Below are positions 8,491-17,485 of a stretch of 48,244 bases of DNA, one piece after another. The translations under genes and the position numbers were made by a program. The notes beneath the pieces were generated by a model. The model saw only the letters and a program-made list of their open reading frames with translations. It ran no database searches and had not been told where the DNA came from. Origin of the DNA: Actinomycetota bacterium (GTDB lineage: Bacteria > Actinomycetota > Acidimicrobiia > IMCC26256 > VFJJ01); assembly GCA_009886115.1 (NCBI GenBank), contig VFJJ01000123.1, forward strand, positions 1 through 48,244, read 5' to 3'. Each line of letters begins with the position of its first letter. The stretch's first letter is position 1.

Positions 8491-10668
8491 GTGGTGGTCA
8501 CGTTGGAGGTGCTCCAGGCGACGCCGGTCGTCGCGCTCGACGGAGTCTCGGCCAAGATGGAAGCCGAGCTGGCCAAGCTCGGGATCGAATCGGTGCTCGA
8601 CCTGCTCGAGCACTTCCCGCGCCGCTATCACGATCGGCGCAACCGGGCCTCGATCGCCGAGCTCCAGGTGGGCCAGGAGGCCACGGTGGTGGCCGAGGTC
8701 GTGCGGTCGCAAGAACACCGGCGAGGCCGCAACGTCCGGGTCGAAGTGGCCGTCACCGACGGCCAGGCGATGCTCTCGTTGACCTTCTTCGGTCAGGGTT
8801 GGCGCATTCGACAGCTCACGCCGGGCACCGAGGCCAGCTTCTTCGGCAAGGTCGACCGCTTCCAGCACAAGCTGCAGATGGTGAACCCGGTCGTCGACGT
8901 GATCGGCCCCGAAGGGGAGGCGCACAACCAGAGCACAGGGGTGATCGTGCCGATCTACCCGGAGTCGGGCAAGGCCGACGTCGCGACCTGGCAGCTGCGA
9001 CGGTTCATCGCCGAGGCCCGTGAGCGTTTCCCCGACATCGACGATCCGCTTCCCGCCGACCTTCGGGCCCGGGCCAAGGTCATGAACAGGGCCGATGCCT
9101 ATCGCGGGATCCACCAGCCCGAGAACGAGCGCGACCACTACCAGGCCCGTCGCCGCCTCGTGCTCGACGAGTTCCTCCGCATCCAGCTCGAGCTCGTGCA
9201 ACGCAAGCGGATCGCCGAGACGACCGAGCGGGGAATCGCCCACCAGGTCTCGGGCGCGCTGGTCGACGAGTTCCTGGCATCGCTGCCCTTCGCGCTGACC
9301 GCCGGTCAGCACGGCGCCCTGTCGGACATCGCGAGCGACATGGGCGGTCCGCATCCCATGCATCGCCTGCTCCAGGGCGACGTGGGATCGGGCAAGACCG
9401 TCGTGGCGGTCGCTGCGCTCCTCATGGCTGTGCAGAGCGGGCACCAGGGGGCGCTGCTCGCGCCGACCGAGGTGCTGGCCGAGCAGCACCATCGCAGCGT
9501 CACGGCGCTCCTCGGCGACCTCGTCGTCCCGGCGCCGGTCGGGGAGGGGTCGTTGTTCTCGGCCCGGCCGCTGCAGGTGCGGCTGCTCACGAACCGGACG
9601 ACACCCAAGGGCCGTCAGCAACTCCTGGCCGATCTGGACGCCGGTGCGGTCGATGTCGTCGTGGGCACGCACGCCCTGCTCGAGCCCGACATCGGCTTCC
9701 GGTCCCTCGGGCTCGTGGTCGTCGACGAGCAGCACCGCTTCGGCGTCGAGCAGCGCACGGCCCTGCTCGACAAGGGGCACCATCCCGACGAGCTGGTGAT
9801 GACCGCGACGCCCATCCCCCGCAGCGCTGCCATGCTCGTCTACGGCCACCTCGAGCACACCGAGATGCGCGACATGCCGGTGGGCCGTACCCCCATCACC
9901 ACGATCTGGTGCCAAGACGCCGATGAGCGGGCGGTGGCGTACGAGCGCGTGCGCGCGGAGGTGGCCGCCGGACGTCAGGCGTACGTCGTGTGTCCGCTCG
10001 TCGACCCGTCGACATCGGGGGCGGGGTCTCGGGGCGATGGCGCCGCCGAGGTGAAGTCGGCCCTCGAAGAACGCGACCGCCTGGCCGAGGAGGAGTTGAA
10101 GGGCCTCACCATCGAGGTGCTGCACGGCAAGATGCGCCCCGCCGACAAGGAACGCGTCATGGCGGCCTTCCGGTCGGGTGAGATCGCCGTGCTCGTCGCC
10201 ACGACCGTCATCGAGGTCGGCGTCGACGTTCCCAATGCCACCGTGATGATCATCGAGTCGGCCGACCGCTTCGGGCTCTCGCAGCTGCACCAGCTGCGTG
10301 GCCGCGTCGGGCGGGGCGGCGGAGCGAGCTGGTGTCATCTCTTCGCTGAGCCCACCACCGAGGACGGCCTCCGGCGCATGGAGGCCATGGTCGCCTCGAC
10401 CGACGGGTTCCATCTGGCGGAGGTCGATCTCGATCTCCGAGGCGGCGGCCAGATCTTCGGCGAGCGCCAGCACGGCCGGTCCGACCTCAAGCTCGGGCGC
10501 ATCCCGCGTGACGAGAAGGCCGTGGCCTTCGCCCGCAAGGAGGCCGAGGGCCTGCTCGACGCTGATCCCACCCTGGCTCGTCATCCTGCCCTGCGGGCCG
10601 AGGTGGCGTGGTACCTCTCGACGCTCGAACGCGACGACGTCGACTTCGCCAAGGTCTTCCGGAGCTGA
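8491..10668 (+). CDS. recG: ATP-dependent DNA helicase RecG
   Basis: RecG remodels stalled replication forks and branched DNA. The 725-residue protein shows the N-terminal wedge/OB region (LLEHFPRRYHDRR near residue 35), Walker A GDVGSGKT near residue 296, the DEQH box VVDEQHRFGVEQR near residue 411 (RecG has DEQH in place of DEAH), TATPIPRS, and the C-terminal helicase block ESADRFGLSQLHQLRGRVGR. The length is usual. GTG 8491 is the first start, 36 bp after the FakA-like gene; other in-frame GTG/TTG codons just downstream are possible. The rsmD-coaD pair often found after recG is absent. Confidence 0.96.
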   Translation: MVVTLEVLQATPVVALDGVSAKMEAELAKLGIESVLDLLEHFPRRYHDRRNRASIAELQVGQEATVVAEVVRSQEHRRGRNVRVEVAVTDGQAMLSLTFFGQGWRIRQLTPGTEASFFGKVDRFQHKLQMVNPVVDVIGPEGEAHNQSTGVIVPIYPESGKADVATWQLRRFIAEARERFPDIDDPLPADLRARAKVMNRADAYRGIHQPENERDHYQARRRLVLDEFLRIQLELVQRKRIAETTERGIAHQVSGALVDEFLASLPFALTAGQHGALSDIASDMGGPHPMHRLLQGDVGSGKTVVAVAALLMAVQSGHQGALLAPTEVLAEQHHRSVTALLGDLVVPAPVGEGSLFSARPLQVRLLTNRTTPKGRQQLLADLDAGAVDVVVGTHALLEPDIGFRSLGLVVVDEQHRFGVEQRTALLDKGHHPDELVMTATPIPRSAAMLVYGHLEHTEMRDMPVGRTPITTIWCQDADERAVAYERVRAEVAAGRQAYVVCPLVDPSTSGAGSRGDGAAEVKSALEERDRLAEEELKGLTIEVLHGKMRPADKERVMAAFRSGEIAVLVATTVIEVGVDVPNATVMIIESADRFGLSQLHQLRGRVGRGGGASWCHLFAEPTTEDGLRRMEAMVASTDGFHLAEVDLDLRGGGQIFGERQHGRSDLKLGRIPRDEKAVAFARKEAEGLLDADPTLARHPALRAEVAWYLSTLERDDVDFAKVFRS

Positions 10669-10811
10669 AGGCTGGGGGTGAGCCCCGGCGCGGGCGGGTG
10701 CCGGCAACGTCCCGAGCTGTGCTCCCTTGGACGTCACATGGCCCGTCCGTGCGAACCGTGCTCGGGTGGGGTGTTGGCGGGACGCGTCATCGGCGGCCCA
10801 GACTGCGGGAC

Positions 10812-11426
10812 ATGGCCGTCGACCTTGCTGAGCTGCTCGACCCGACCCACACCGCGCTCGTCTTGCAGGAGTGCCAGAACGGCATCATCGGGACGTCGTC
10901 AGCGCTCCCCGCGCTGGCCTCCTCGCCCACGCTGGTGCCGAACCTGGCCCGTCTCGCTTCAGCGGCCCGGGCTGCCGGGGTGCGGGTCATCCACTGCACC
11001 GCGCATCACCGCCCCGACGGGTTCGGTGCCAACCGCAACGCCCGCCTGTTCCGGGCCATGGACAAGTCGCCGGTGAAGCTCCACGTGGGTACCGAGGCCG
11101 TGGATCCCGTCCCCGAGGTCGGTCCTGAGCCCGAGGACCTCGTGCTGGCGCGCTTCCACGGGCTCTCGCCGTTCCAGGGCACCGAGCTCGACTCGATCCT
11201 GCGCAACGCCAAGATCTCGACGATCGTCGGGGTGGGCGTGTCGGTCAACGTCGCCATCACCAACTTCACCTTCGACGCTGTGAACGCGTCCTACGACATG
11301 GTGATCCCGCGCGACGCGGTGATGGGCTTCCCTGCGGAGTACGTCGACATGGTCTTCCAGAACACCCTCGGCCTGCTCGCCACGATCACCACGACTGACG
11401 CCGTCGTCGACGCCTGGGCTCGCTGA
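10812..11426 (+). CDS. Isochorismatase-fold protein with altered catalytic residues
   Basis: The 204-residue protein has the isochorismatase/cysteine-hydrolase fold: a first strand ALVLQECQNGIIG, the SPFQGTELDSILR block, and the IVGVGVSVNVAITN segment. Normal family members use Asp, Lys and Cys. Here the first-strand Asp position reads Glu (E20), the Lys position reads Arg/His (RFHG, R114/H116), and the nucleophile Cys position reads Asn (N146). I therefore doubt classic cysteine-hydrolase chemistry; it may be non-catalytic or use another mechanism. The ATG at 10812 is the chosen start. It lies 47 bp before the mycofactocin-type SDR on the same strand, suggesting a shared catabolic operon. 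Confidence 0.8.
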   Translation: MAVDLAELLDPTHTALVLQECQNGIIGTSSALPALASSPTLVPNLARLASAARAAGVRVIHCTAHHRPDGFGANRNARLFRAMDKSPVKLHVGTEAVDPVPEVGPEPEDLVLARFHGLSPFQGTELDSILRNAKISTIVGVGVSVNVAITNFTFDAVNASYDMVIPRDAVMGFPAEYVDMVFQNTLGLLATITTTDAVVDAWAR

Positions 11427-11473
11427 CGTCGTCGGAGCGCCGACGATCCAACCACGAACGAGACGAGGACCGC

Positions 11474-12310
11474 ATGGGAACACTCGACGGGCAGGTCGCG
11501 ATCATCACCGGGGGCGGGCGAGGGCAGGGCCGTTCCCATGCCGTGCACCTGGCGCGAGCGGGAGCGTCGATCGTGGTGTGCGACGTCGCGACGGATCCCG
11601 GTACCGCCCGCTACGAGAGCTCCACACCCGAGGATCTGGCTGAGACCGTCCGTCTGGTGGAAGCCGAGGACCAGCGCTGCATCGCCGTGCACGCCGATGT
11701 CCGTGACCATGCGCAGATGGTCGCCGTGGCCGACATGGCGGTCGCCGAGTTCGGCAAGATCGACATCTTGTTGGCCAACGCCGGGGTCATGCGCATGAAC
11801 GCCGTCCACCTCATGGAGCCCGGCGATTGGAGTGATGTCATCGACACCAACCTCACGGGCGTGTTCAACGCCATGCACGTGTGCATCCCCCACATGATCA
11901 CCAACGGGTACGGCCGGATCGTGGCGACCGCCTCGACGATGGCTCGAGGCGCCGCCGGGAACTGCTCGGCCTACACGGCCTCGAAGTGGGGAGTCGTCGG
12001 TCTGGTCAAAGCGGCTGCCCAGGACGTGGCCATGCACAACATCACCGTGAACGCCGTGGCTCCCACCGCGGTGGGGACGCGCATGATCTTCAATGACGAC
12101 CTGCTTGGCTTCTTCCGGCCCGACCTCGAATCGCCGACGCCCGAGGACGCGAAGGAGGCCATGAAATCGCTCAACGTGCTCCCGGTGGCCTGGCTCGAGC
12201 CGGCCGACATCTCCCGGTCGATCCTGTTCCTGCTGTCTGACGACGCGAAGTACATGACCGGTGCCGTGCTCGACATCAACGCCGGCCACTCCGCCCGGGT
12301 CCCCACCTGA
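11474..12310 (+). CDS. Mycofactocin-coupled SDR family oxidoreductase
   Basis: A 278-residue short-chain dehydrogenase with the nucleotide motif TGGGRGQGRSHAV, the NAG motif (LLANAGVM), and Tyr167-x3-Lys171 in YTASK, with the Ser in ASTMARG. The GQGRSHAVxLAxxGA signature, together with the extended loop after the second strand (DPGTARYESSTPEDLAETV), matches the subfamily defined as mycofactocin-coupled, whose members hold NAD tightly and pass electrons to the peptide-derived cofactor mycofactocin. Substrates are usually alcohols. The GACGAGGACCGC leader before ATG 11474 supplies a fair GAGGA ribosome site. No mycofactocin biosynthesis gene (mftA-F) is in the window. Confidence 0.88.
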   Translation: MGTLDGQVAIITGGGRGQGRSHAVHLARAGASIVVCDVATDPGTARYESSTPEDLAETVRLVEAEDQRCIAVHADVRDHAQMVAVADMAVAEFGKIDILLANAGVMRMNAVHLMEPGDWSDVIDTNLTGVFNAMHVCIPHMITNGYGRIVATASTMARGAAGNCSAYTASKWGVVGLVKAAAQDVAMHNITVNAVAPTAVGTRMIFNDDLLGFFRPDLESPTPEDAKEAMKSLNVLPVAWLEPADISRSILFLLSDDAKYMTGAVLDINAGHSARVPT

Positions 12311-12370
12311 GCCCGGCCACCGGACTGGATGCCCGGCTTGGGCGTCCCCGACCGACCCGACCCGTGCGCC

Positions 12371-13381
12371 TCACAGGTGGCGATCGAGGAACGGGTACGC
12401 GCCTTCGTTCCAGCGGTGGCCGCCGTCGAACACGTCGAAGCCGAGGCGGTCGGTCGCGTCGAACGCTCGGTAGACCTTCTGGAGCCGTCCCCACGCGTGC
12501 GCGGCGACCTGGACCGGGAAGATGGGGTCGGCAGTGCCGCTCTGGATGAGAAGCGGACGGGGCGCGATCAGCGCTCCGAGGTCGACGTGGTCGAACGCGC
12601 CGAGCATCCCGAACGTCACCTGCGAGCCACACAGGTTCCAGGGCAGCGCCGCGGCCTGTACGAACGACGAGAAGTAGCCCGACACGACCGCGCAGGAGAT
12701 CCGCTCATCGAGAGCCGCGGCGAACAGGGTCATCGTGGCGCCCTGCGAGAGGCCGACCATGCCGATGCGTGACGGGTCGACGAGCGGATGCGCGGCCAGC
12801 ACGTCGATGCCGCGGGCGACGTCCCACAGGTCGAGGGTCAGCTTGTTGAATCCGAGGAGCGCCAGGTGCACGAAGTTGAGGTCGCAGGGATACCGCTCGG
12901 CCGGGCTCAGGCCGTCGCGGCGCTCGCCGAAGGCCCGGAGGTCGGGGGCCAGCACGACGTAGCCTCGGAGGGCGAGCTGGTGGGCGTAGTCGCCGTGGTC
13001 ATCGGGAGTCGCGTGGGCGCCGACCCCGCACACCTGCTCCTTGCCCGGCCCGTGACCGTGCTGGGCCAGGACCGCGGGGCCCACGCCGCCAGGTCGCGAT
13101 GACGGGATCAGCAGGTACGCCGGCACCGACATGAACCGCTCGGTGTCGTAGACGACCTTCTGTCTTGTGTATCCATCGACGACGATCTCGTCGAGCACCT
13201 CGAAGTTCACGGGTACGGGCTCGGGGGTGGGGCCGAGGTGCCGGGCCAGACGAGACCGGAACCGCTCCCGCCATGCAGGGATCGCCGAAGCGATGTCGAC
13301 GGGAACGGGATCGTCGACGTGGCGCTCGCCGGCTCCGGCGAGGAAATGCTCCCAGGGCGAGAAGTTCCGGCGGCTGGTCAC
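12371..13381 (-). CDS. Alpha/beta hydrolase, dienelactone-hydrolase/acetyl-esterase type
   Basis: A 336-residue alpha/beta hydrolase. A helical N-terminal cap (about residues 1-60) precedes a core with an oxyanion strand AVLAQHGHG, the nucleophile elbow GLSQGA, the acid in GTADPIFP and the final His in GGHRW. The VPAYLLIP and YVVLAPDLRAFGER blocks resemble bacterial acetyl-xylan-esterase or prolyl-oligopeptidase-like family members that act on small esters. No signal peptide is seen, so it is likely cytoplasmic. It lies convergent to the SDR and directly downstream of the phosphotriesterase-like gene on the same strand (58 bp apart), and may belong to the same catabolic unit. Substrate unknown. 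Confidence 0.82.
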   Translation of the reverse strand: MTSRRNFSPWEHFLAGAGERHVDDPVPVDIASAIPAWRERFRSRLARHLGPTPEPVPVNFEVLDEIVVDGYTRQKVVYDTERFMSVPAYLLIPSSRPGGVGPAVLAQHGHGPGKEQVCGVGAHATPDDHGDYAHQLALRGYVVLAPDLRAFGERRDGLSPAERYPCDLNFVHLALLGFNKLTLDLWDVARGIDVLAAHPLVDPSRIGMVGLSQGATMTLFAAALDERISCAVVSGYFSSFVQAAALPWNLCGSQVTFGMLGAFDHVDLGALIAPRPLLIQSGTADPIFPVQVAAHAWGRLQKVYRAFDATDRLGFDVFDGGHRWNEGAYPFLDRHL

Positions 13382-13439
13382 GGGTGCCCTCGGGAACCGG
13401 ACGCCCTGTGCCCGTCGGGGCGTGAGGAGTCGGTGGCGG

Positions 13440-14435
13440 TCACGAGCCGGTGAGGAGTCGGCGGGGGTTGTCGGTGAGGATCGACTCCACGACGGCCTCG
13501 GAAACGCCTCGCTGCAGCAGGCGCGGGACGAAGTCGGTGGCGAGGTAGGTGTAGGGGCGTTGCCAGACCTGCCAGTCGATCTCGGCCTGACGGGCGGCGC
13601 GGGCCTGCTGCTGCTCGGGCGGCACGTAGTAGCTGCTCCGGGGAGCGGTGAGCGTGCAGATGTGGTCCTGGGACAGGCAGAGCCGGTGGGCGAAGCCGTC
13701 GTGCACCAGGCTGGCGACGTGGTCGGCCCGGCGCTCGTCGGGGGCCAGCAACTCGAGCCCCACCCGATCGATCCCCACGAACGTGCCGCGTTCGGCCAGT
13801 GCTCGGATGGGAGCCACGCTGGTCTGCTCGTCCTGATGCCCGATCATGATCCGGCTCAGGTCGGCCCCGTGCTCGGCGAAGATCTCCTGTTGCACGTCGC
13901 CGTGACGGGAATTCTCGGTGTGGGTGATGATGGCGACGCCGCGCTCGCGCTGCGCGATGGCGGCGCCCCCCAGGACCCGACGCTCGGCGGCGGTCACCTC
14001 GAGGCCGCTGGCCGCCTTGATGATCCCGGGTCGGATGCCGGTGTCTCCGATGCCGTCGGTGAGCTCGGCCACGTAGAGCTCGGCGATCTCCTCGGGCTCT
14101 CGAGCCCGCCAGTAGAACGGCAGCCCCGAGTCGAGGTGCTGGGTGTAGAACCCCGTTGCGCACACGATGTTCATGCCGCTGCGCTGGGCGATCTCGGCGT
14201 AGAGCTCGGGATTTCTCCCCAGCTCGATGGGACACGGGTCGACGAAGGTGCGGAAGCCGATGTCGAGCAGCTCGGCCATCTTGTCGAGCGCGATGGCCAC
14301 CGTGTCGGCGGGCTTCCACGTGCGCTGCGGGTCGAGCTCCTCGCCGGCGTAGGAGATGACGATGTGCTCGTGGACGAGCGCTCGCCCCAGCGAGCCGGCC
14401 TCGACCGGTCCGGTGACGGTCATCACGGTCGCCAC
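13440..14435 (-). CDS. Phosphotriesterase-family metal-dependent hydrolase
   Basis: The 331-residue protein has the binuclear metal site of the phosphotriesterase amidohydrolase group: HEH at residues 22-24, a candidate carboxylated Lys in GIIKAASG, His in ITHTENS, His in IGHQDE, and Asp in LSQDHIC. Many family members are lactonases, so substrate cannot be called from sequence. GTG 14435 was chosen since GGAGG lies seven bases upstream; longer in-frame extension over 500 codons would run through the neighbouring gene and is rejected. Its start overlaps the end of the upstream small gene by 13 bp, implying translational coupling. Confidence 0.88.
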   Translation of the reverse strand: MATVMTVTGPVEAGSLGRALVHEHIVISYAGEELDPQRTWKPADTVAIALDKMAELLDIGFRTFVDPCPIELGRNPELYAEIAQRSGMNIVCATGFYTQHLDSGLPFYWRAREPEEIAELYVAELTDGIGDTGIRPGIIKAASGLEVTAAERRVLGGAAIAQRERGVAIITHTENSRHGDVQQEIFAEHGADLSRIMIGHQDEQTSVAPIRALAERGTFVGIDRVGLELLAPDERRADHVASLVHDGFAHRLCLSQDHICTLTAPRSSYYVPPEQQQARAARQAEIDWQVWQRPYTYLATDFVPRLLQRGVSEAVVESILTDNPRRLLTGS

Positions 14436-14962
14436 GGCAGCACCTCCGCCCACGATTCGATCTGGTCGTGCACCTTGGCGCGCCCGCTCGCGCCCTGTCC
14501 AGCGGTACGCCCCGCCGGCTCCGGCGCCGGAGCCCCGAGCGGCTCGGTCGGCGGGCGCCGCTGCCGCCGCGCCGAGCGCGGTCGGCCGTTGACCCCGAGG
14601 GCGCAGTGGGCACACACCAGCTGCTGGAGCACGACGGGCGTCTCGCTGCCTTCGGCGAGCAGCCCACCCTCGCCGAGAAACCCGAAGTAGGCCCAGAGGG
14701 CCTCGCCCAGCGCCACCGGGCGGGCGCGGCCGGTGGCCTCGCACCACAGCAGCACGTCGACCCAGATGAGGGCCTCGACATCGCTGCCCGTCCACATCGA
14801 CGGGCTCGAGAGCGGCCGACCGGCGGCCCCGACGATGGCCTCGACGGCGTCGGGCTCGACCGACCGTCCCCGAGCGAGCGCCCAGATACGGAGCGCGAGC
14901 ACGAACCGACGGAGCTCGGCGGACTCGACGGTGGTCGGGGTTCCGGTGGCGATGGTGGACAT
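14423..14962 (-). CDS. Conserved-looking small protein coupled to the phosphotriesterase-like gene
   Basis: A 179-residue protein with a helical N-terminal two thirds (LRRFVLALRIWALARG, VLLWCEATGRAR) and a basic, proline-rich C-terminal third that contains a CxxC pair (CAHC) followed by an Arg cluster. I do not recognise the family. The ATG at 14962 begins MSTIATGTP. Its last 13 bp overlap the start of the phosphotriesterase-like gene on the same strand, the layout of a coupled operon, so it may be an accessory or specificity factor for that enzyme. That role is inference. Confidence 0.6.
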   Translation of the reverse strand: MSTIATGTPTTVESAELRRFVLALRIWALARGRSVEPDAVEAIVGAAGRPLSSPSMWTGSDVEALIWVDVLLWCEATGRARPVALGEALWAYFGFLGEGGLLAEGSETPVVLQQLVCAHCALGVNGRPRSARRQRRPPTEPLGAPAPEPAGRTAGQGASGRAKVHDQIESWAEVLPWRP

Positions 14963-15052
14963 GGTCGGAGCATGACAGGCCCCTGTGACAAGAACGCCGC
15001 CATCCGGACGGACGCCGGGTGCCGCCCGCCGACTCGTCGAGACCCCTCGGTG

Positions 15053-15079
15053 TCTCCGGTATCGCCGGTATCTCCGGGC
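15053..15079. repeat. 9-bp imperfect tandem repeat x3
   Basis: TCTCCGGTA, TCGCCGGTA and TCTCCGGGC follow each other in the divergent intergenic region upstream of the gene at 15117. Meaning unknown; possibly random GC-rich sequence. Confidence 0.6.
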
Positions 15080-15116
15080 TCGCAGCCGAAGGGGGGGCGC
15101 CGATAGCCTGCCGGCG

Positions 15117-15914
15117 ATGACACAGATCGAGCTCGGCCACGCCATGGTCACCATGGTCGAACCCCACCGCGACACCCTGCGCGAGTACAACACCTGGTAC
15201 GAGCACGATCACTGCTACTCGGGCGTCATGTGTGGACCGGGGGCGTTCTCGTTCAGGCGCTTCGTGGCGACCAAGGCGTTGAAGGCGCTTCGGTACCCCG
15301 CCGACGGTCCGATCGCCGACCCGGTCACGTTGGGGTCGTTCATCGCCCTCTACTGGATCGAACGCGACAAGATCGACGATCTCTTCGCCTGGTCGTATGC
15401 CGAGATGCCGGCGCTGATCGAGCAGGGACGCATGCACCCCGGGCGCGACCACGTCTCCACGGCCTGCTACGACCGCCTGGGCGGCTCGGCGCCGTCGGTT
15501 CCCATCGAGATCGCGCTCGACCATCCGTACACCGGCCTGGTCTGCACCTGGACCGATGTCGCCGACGGCGTAGCGACGGCCGACCTGTCGGCCTGGTTCG
15601 CAGCCGAGTGCTTCCCGGCCGTGGTCGGGGCCGGGTCCGGTCGAGGGGGAACGGGCGGACCCGTCGGGCAGGTGGTCGAGCTCGTCGTGCGCGACTTCCC
15701 GGGCACCCCGAGCGGCGTACCCTCGGCCCCGGGTGTCGGTACCCGCCTGTTGCACACCTGGATGCTCACGGTGGAGCCAGATGCGTGTTGGGCGTCGCAC
15801 TTCGCCGGCCTGGGCGCCTCGATCACGTCCTCGGGCCTCGGGCGCCTGGCGCTGGCAGCTCCGTTCGTTCCCACCGTCCCGGGAACCGACCGCTACCTCG
15901 ATCAGCTCTGGTAG
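15117..15914 (+). CDS. Unknown protein with a possible dimeric alpha-beta barrel (EthD-like) fold
   Basis: A 265-residue protein. Its N-terminal stretch (YNTWYEHDHCYSGV, then a block with SFRRFVATK) resembles the start of dimeric alpha-beta barrel proteins such as EthD-like enzymes, where a conserved His near the first helix is typical; a second half with TWMLTVEPDACWASHF could be a duplicated barrel. This is a fold guess, not a family match. The ATG is at 15117, divergent from the small gene ending the phosphotriesterase unit with a 154-bp gap, so it may be regulated with those genes. No signal peptide or membrane segment is visible. Confidence 0.6.
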   Translation: MTQIELGHAMVTMVEPHRDTLREYNTWYEHDHCYSGVMCGPGAFSFRRFVATKALKALRYPADGPIADPVTLGSFIALYWIERDKIDDLFAWSYAEMPALIEQGRMHPGRDHVSTACYDRLGGSAPSVPIEIALDHPYTGLVCTWTDVADGVATADLSAWFAAECFPAVVGAGSGRGGTGGPVGQVVELVVRDFPGTPSGVPSAPGVGTRLLHTWMLTVEPDACWASHFAGLGASITSSGLGRLALAAPFVPTVPGTDRYLDQLW

Positions 15915-16156
15915 CTCGCGCGCCGGGCCCGCCGGCTCCGTGCGATCGAGCCGTCGCCTTTCGCGCCAAGTGTCCCTGCGCGAGGCGCTGAACCGGAGCA
16001 AGTCTCACGGGGGCCCGGAGACGGGACCGGTGTCGCTCGGTACAGTTCCGTCGACCGCCAGGCGATGTGAGTGCCGACCGCGGCGAGGCTGGCGCACGAG
16101 CTGCGTGGCCCTTCCGTGGAACGTTCGTGTCCGACGATTGAGGGAATGCCCGTCCC

Positions 16157-17485
16157 ATGCCCGAATCGAGCCCGCTGGAGTCTTCGGAGCACGGGGCCGG
16201 CTCGCCCCGCGCCACCGACCGGCCCGGCGAGGCCACGTGCAACTTCTGCCGCGCTCCGCTGCAGCAGGTGTTCACCGATCTGGGGATGCATCCGCTGTGC
16301 GAGCGGATCATCCCGCCCCAACGGGCCCTGGAGATGGAGCCCTTCTACCCCTTGCGGGTGCTGGTGTGCGAGCACTGCCTGCTCGTCCAGGTGCCCGAGT
16401 GCGCCAGCGCAGCCGAGATCTTCGATGACGAATACCCGTACTTCTCGTCGTTCTCCGACTCGTGGGTCGAGCACGCCCGGCGTTTCGTCGAGTCGTCGAT
16501 CGACCGGTTGGGCTTGGGGGAGCACAGCCTGGCTGTCGAGATCGCCAGCAACGACGGCTATCTCCTGCAGTGGTTCGTCAAGGCCGGCGTGCCCTGCTTC
16601 GGGGTCGAACCGGCGGGCAACGTGGCTCGGGCGGCCGAGGAGCGCGGCGTCACGTCGATCGTCCGGTTCTTCGGACAGCAGACGGCCCGCGACCTCGTCG
16701 CCGACGGCCACCGCGCCGATCTGCTCATCGGGAACAACGTGCTGGCCCACGTACCCGACATCAACGACTTCGTCGCCGGGCTGGCGATCCTCCTCGCCCC
16801 CCGGGGTGCGATCAGCATGGAGTTCCCCCACCTGCTCCGGCTGATCGAGGGCACCCAGTTCGACACCATCTACCACGAGCACTTCTCGTACCTGAGCTTG
16901 GGTGTCGTCGAGCGCATCTTCGCCCGGCATGGTCTGGCGGTCTACGACGTCGAGGAGCTTCCGACGCACGGCGGATCGTTGCGGGTGCATGCCCAGCATG
17001 CCGACTCCGGCCCCCACCCGTCGACAGCACGGCTCGCGGCGCTCCGGATCTCGGAAGACGATTTCGGATTGTCGCGGCTCGAGACCTACACCCGCTTCGA
17101 CGAGCGTGTGCAGGCCGTGAAGCACGGGCTGTTGGAGTTCCTGCTCGCGGCGCGGCGCGAGGGCAAGACGGTCGTCGGCTACGGCGCTCCGGGCAAGGGC
17201 AACACCCTCTTGAACTACTGCGGTATCAAGCCCGACCTGCTCGAGTACACCGTCGATCGCAACCCGTACAAGCACGGGAAGCTCTGCCCGGGAAGTCGTA
17301 TCCCGATCCTGCCGGTGGAGGCCATCGGCGAGACCCGTCCCGACTACGTCCTGATCCTGCCCTGGAACCTCACGACCGAGATCACCCGTCAGATGGCATT
17401 CATCGCCACCTGGGGCGGGCGTTTCGTGGTGCCGATCCCCGAGGTGACGATCGTCCCCGTGGCCGAGACCGGGGAGGGGCCGTGA
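16157..17485 (+). CDS. NDP-hexose C-methyltransferase family protein
   Basis: The 442-residue protein has the three-part layout of sugar C-methyltransferases of the TylCIII/NovU type. An N-terminal zinc-binding domain has two CxxC pairs (CNFC at 28-31 and CEHC). A SAM domain carries VEIASNDGYLLQWF and the IYHEHFSYLSL block with the catalytic His region, and a C-terminal domain carries GYGAPGKGNTLLNY and DRNPYKHGK. Such enzymes add a methyl group to a 4-keto sugar bound to a nucleotide. It is the first gene of an operon in which the next start (GTG 17482) overlaps its stop by 4 bp. About 240 bp upstream are gene-free and could hold the operon promoter. Confidence 0.9.
   Translation: MPESSPLESSEHGAGSPRATDRPGEATCNFCRAPLQQVFTDLGMHPLCERIIPPQRALEMEPFYPLRVLVCEHCLLVQVPECASAAEIFDDEYPYFSSFSDSWVEHARRFVESSIDRLGLGEHSLAVEIASNDGYLLQWFVKAGVPCFGVEPAGNVARAAEERGVTSIVRFFGQQTARDLVADGHRADLLIGNNVLAHVPDINDFVAGLAILLAPRGAISMEFPHLLRLIEGTQFDTIYHEHFSYLSLGVVERIFARHGLAVYDVEELPTHGGSLRVHAQHADSGPHPSTARLAALRISEDDFGLSRLETYTRFDERVQAVKHGLLEFLLAARREGKTVVGYGAPGKGNTLLNYCGIKPDLLEYTVDRNPYKHGKLCPGSRIPILPVEAIGETRPDYVLILPWNLTTEITRQMAFIATWGGRFVVPIPEVTIVPVAETGEGP

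Noticed and set aside
8062-10737. An 891-residue minus-strand open frame opposite recG
   Set aside because: It is a high-GC shadow frame with no recognisable motif, while recG on the plus strand has every helicase motif.
13440-16001. An 853-residue version of the phosphotriesterase-like protein
   Set aside because: The extension past GTG 14435 covers two other genes in other frames, has no conserved sequence, and a GGAGG site marks the short start.
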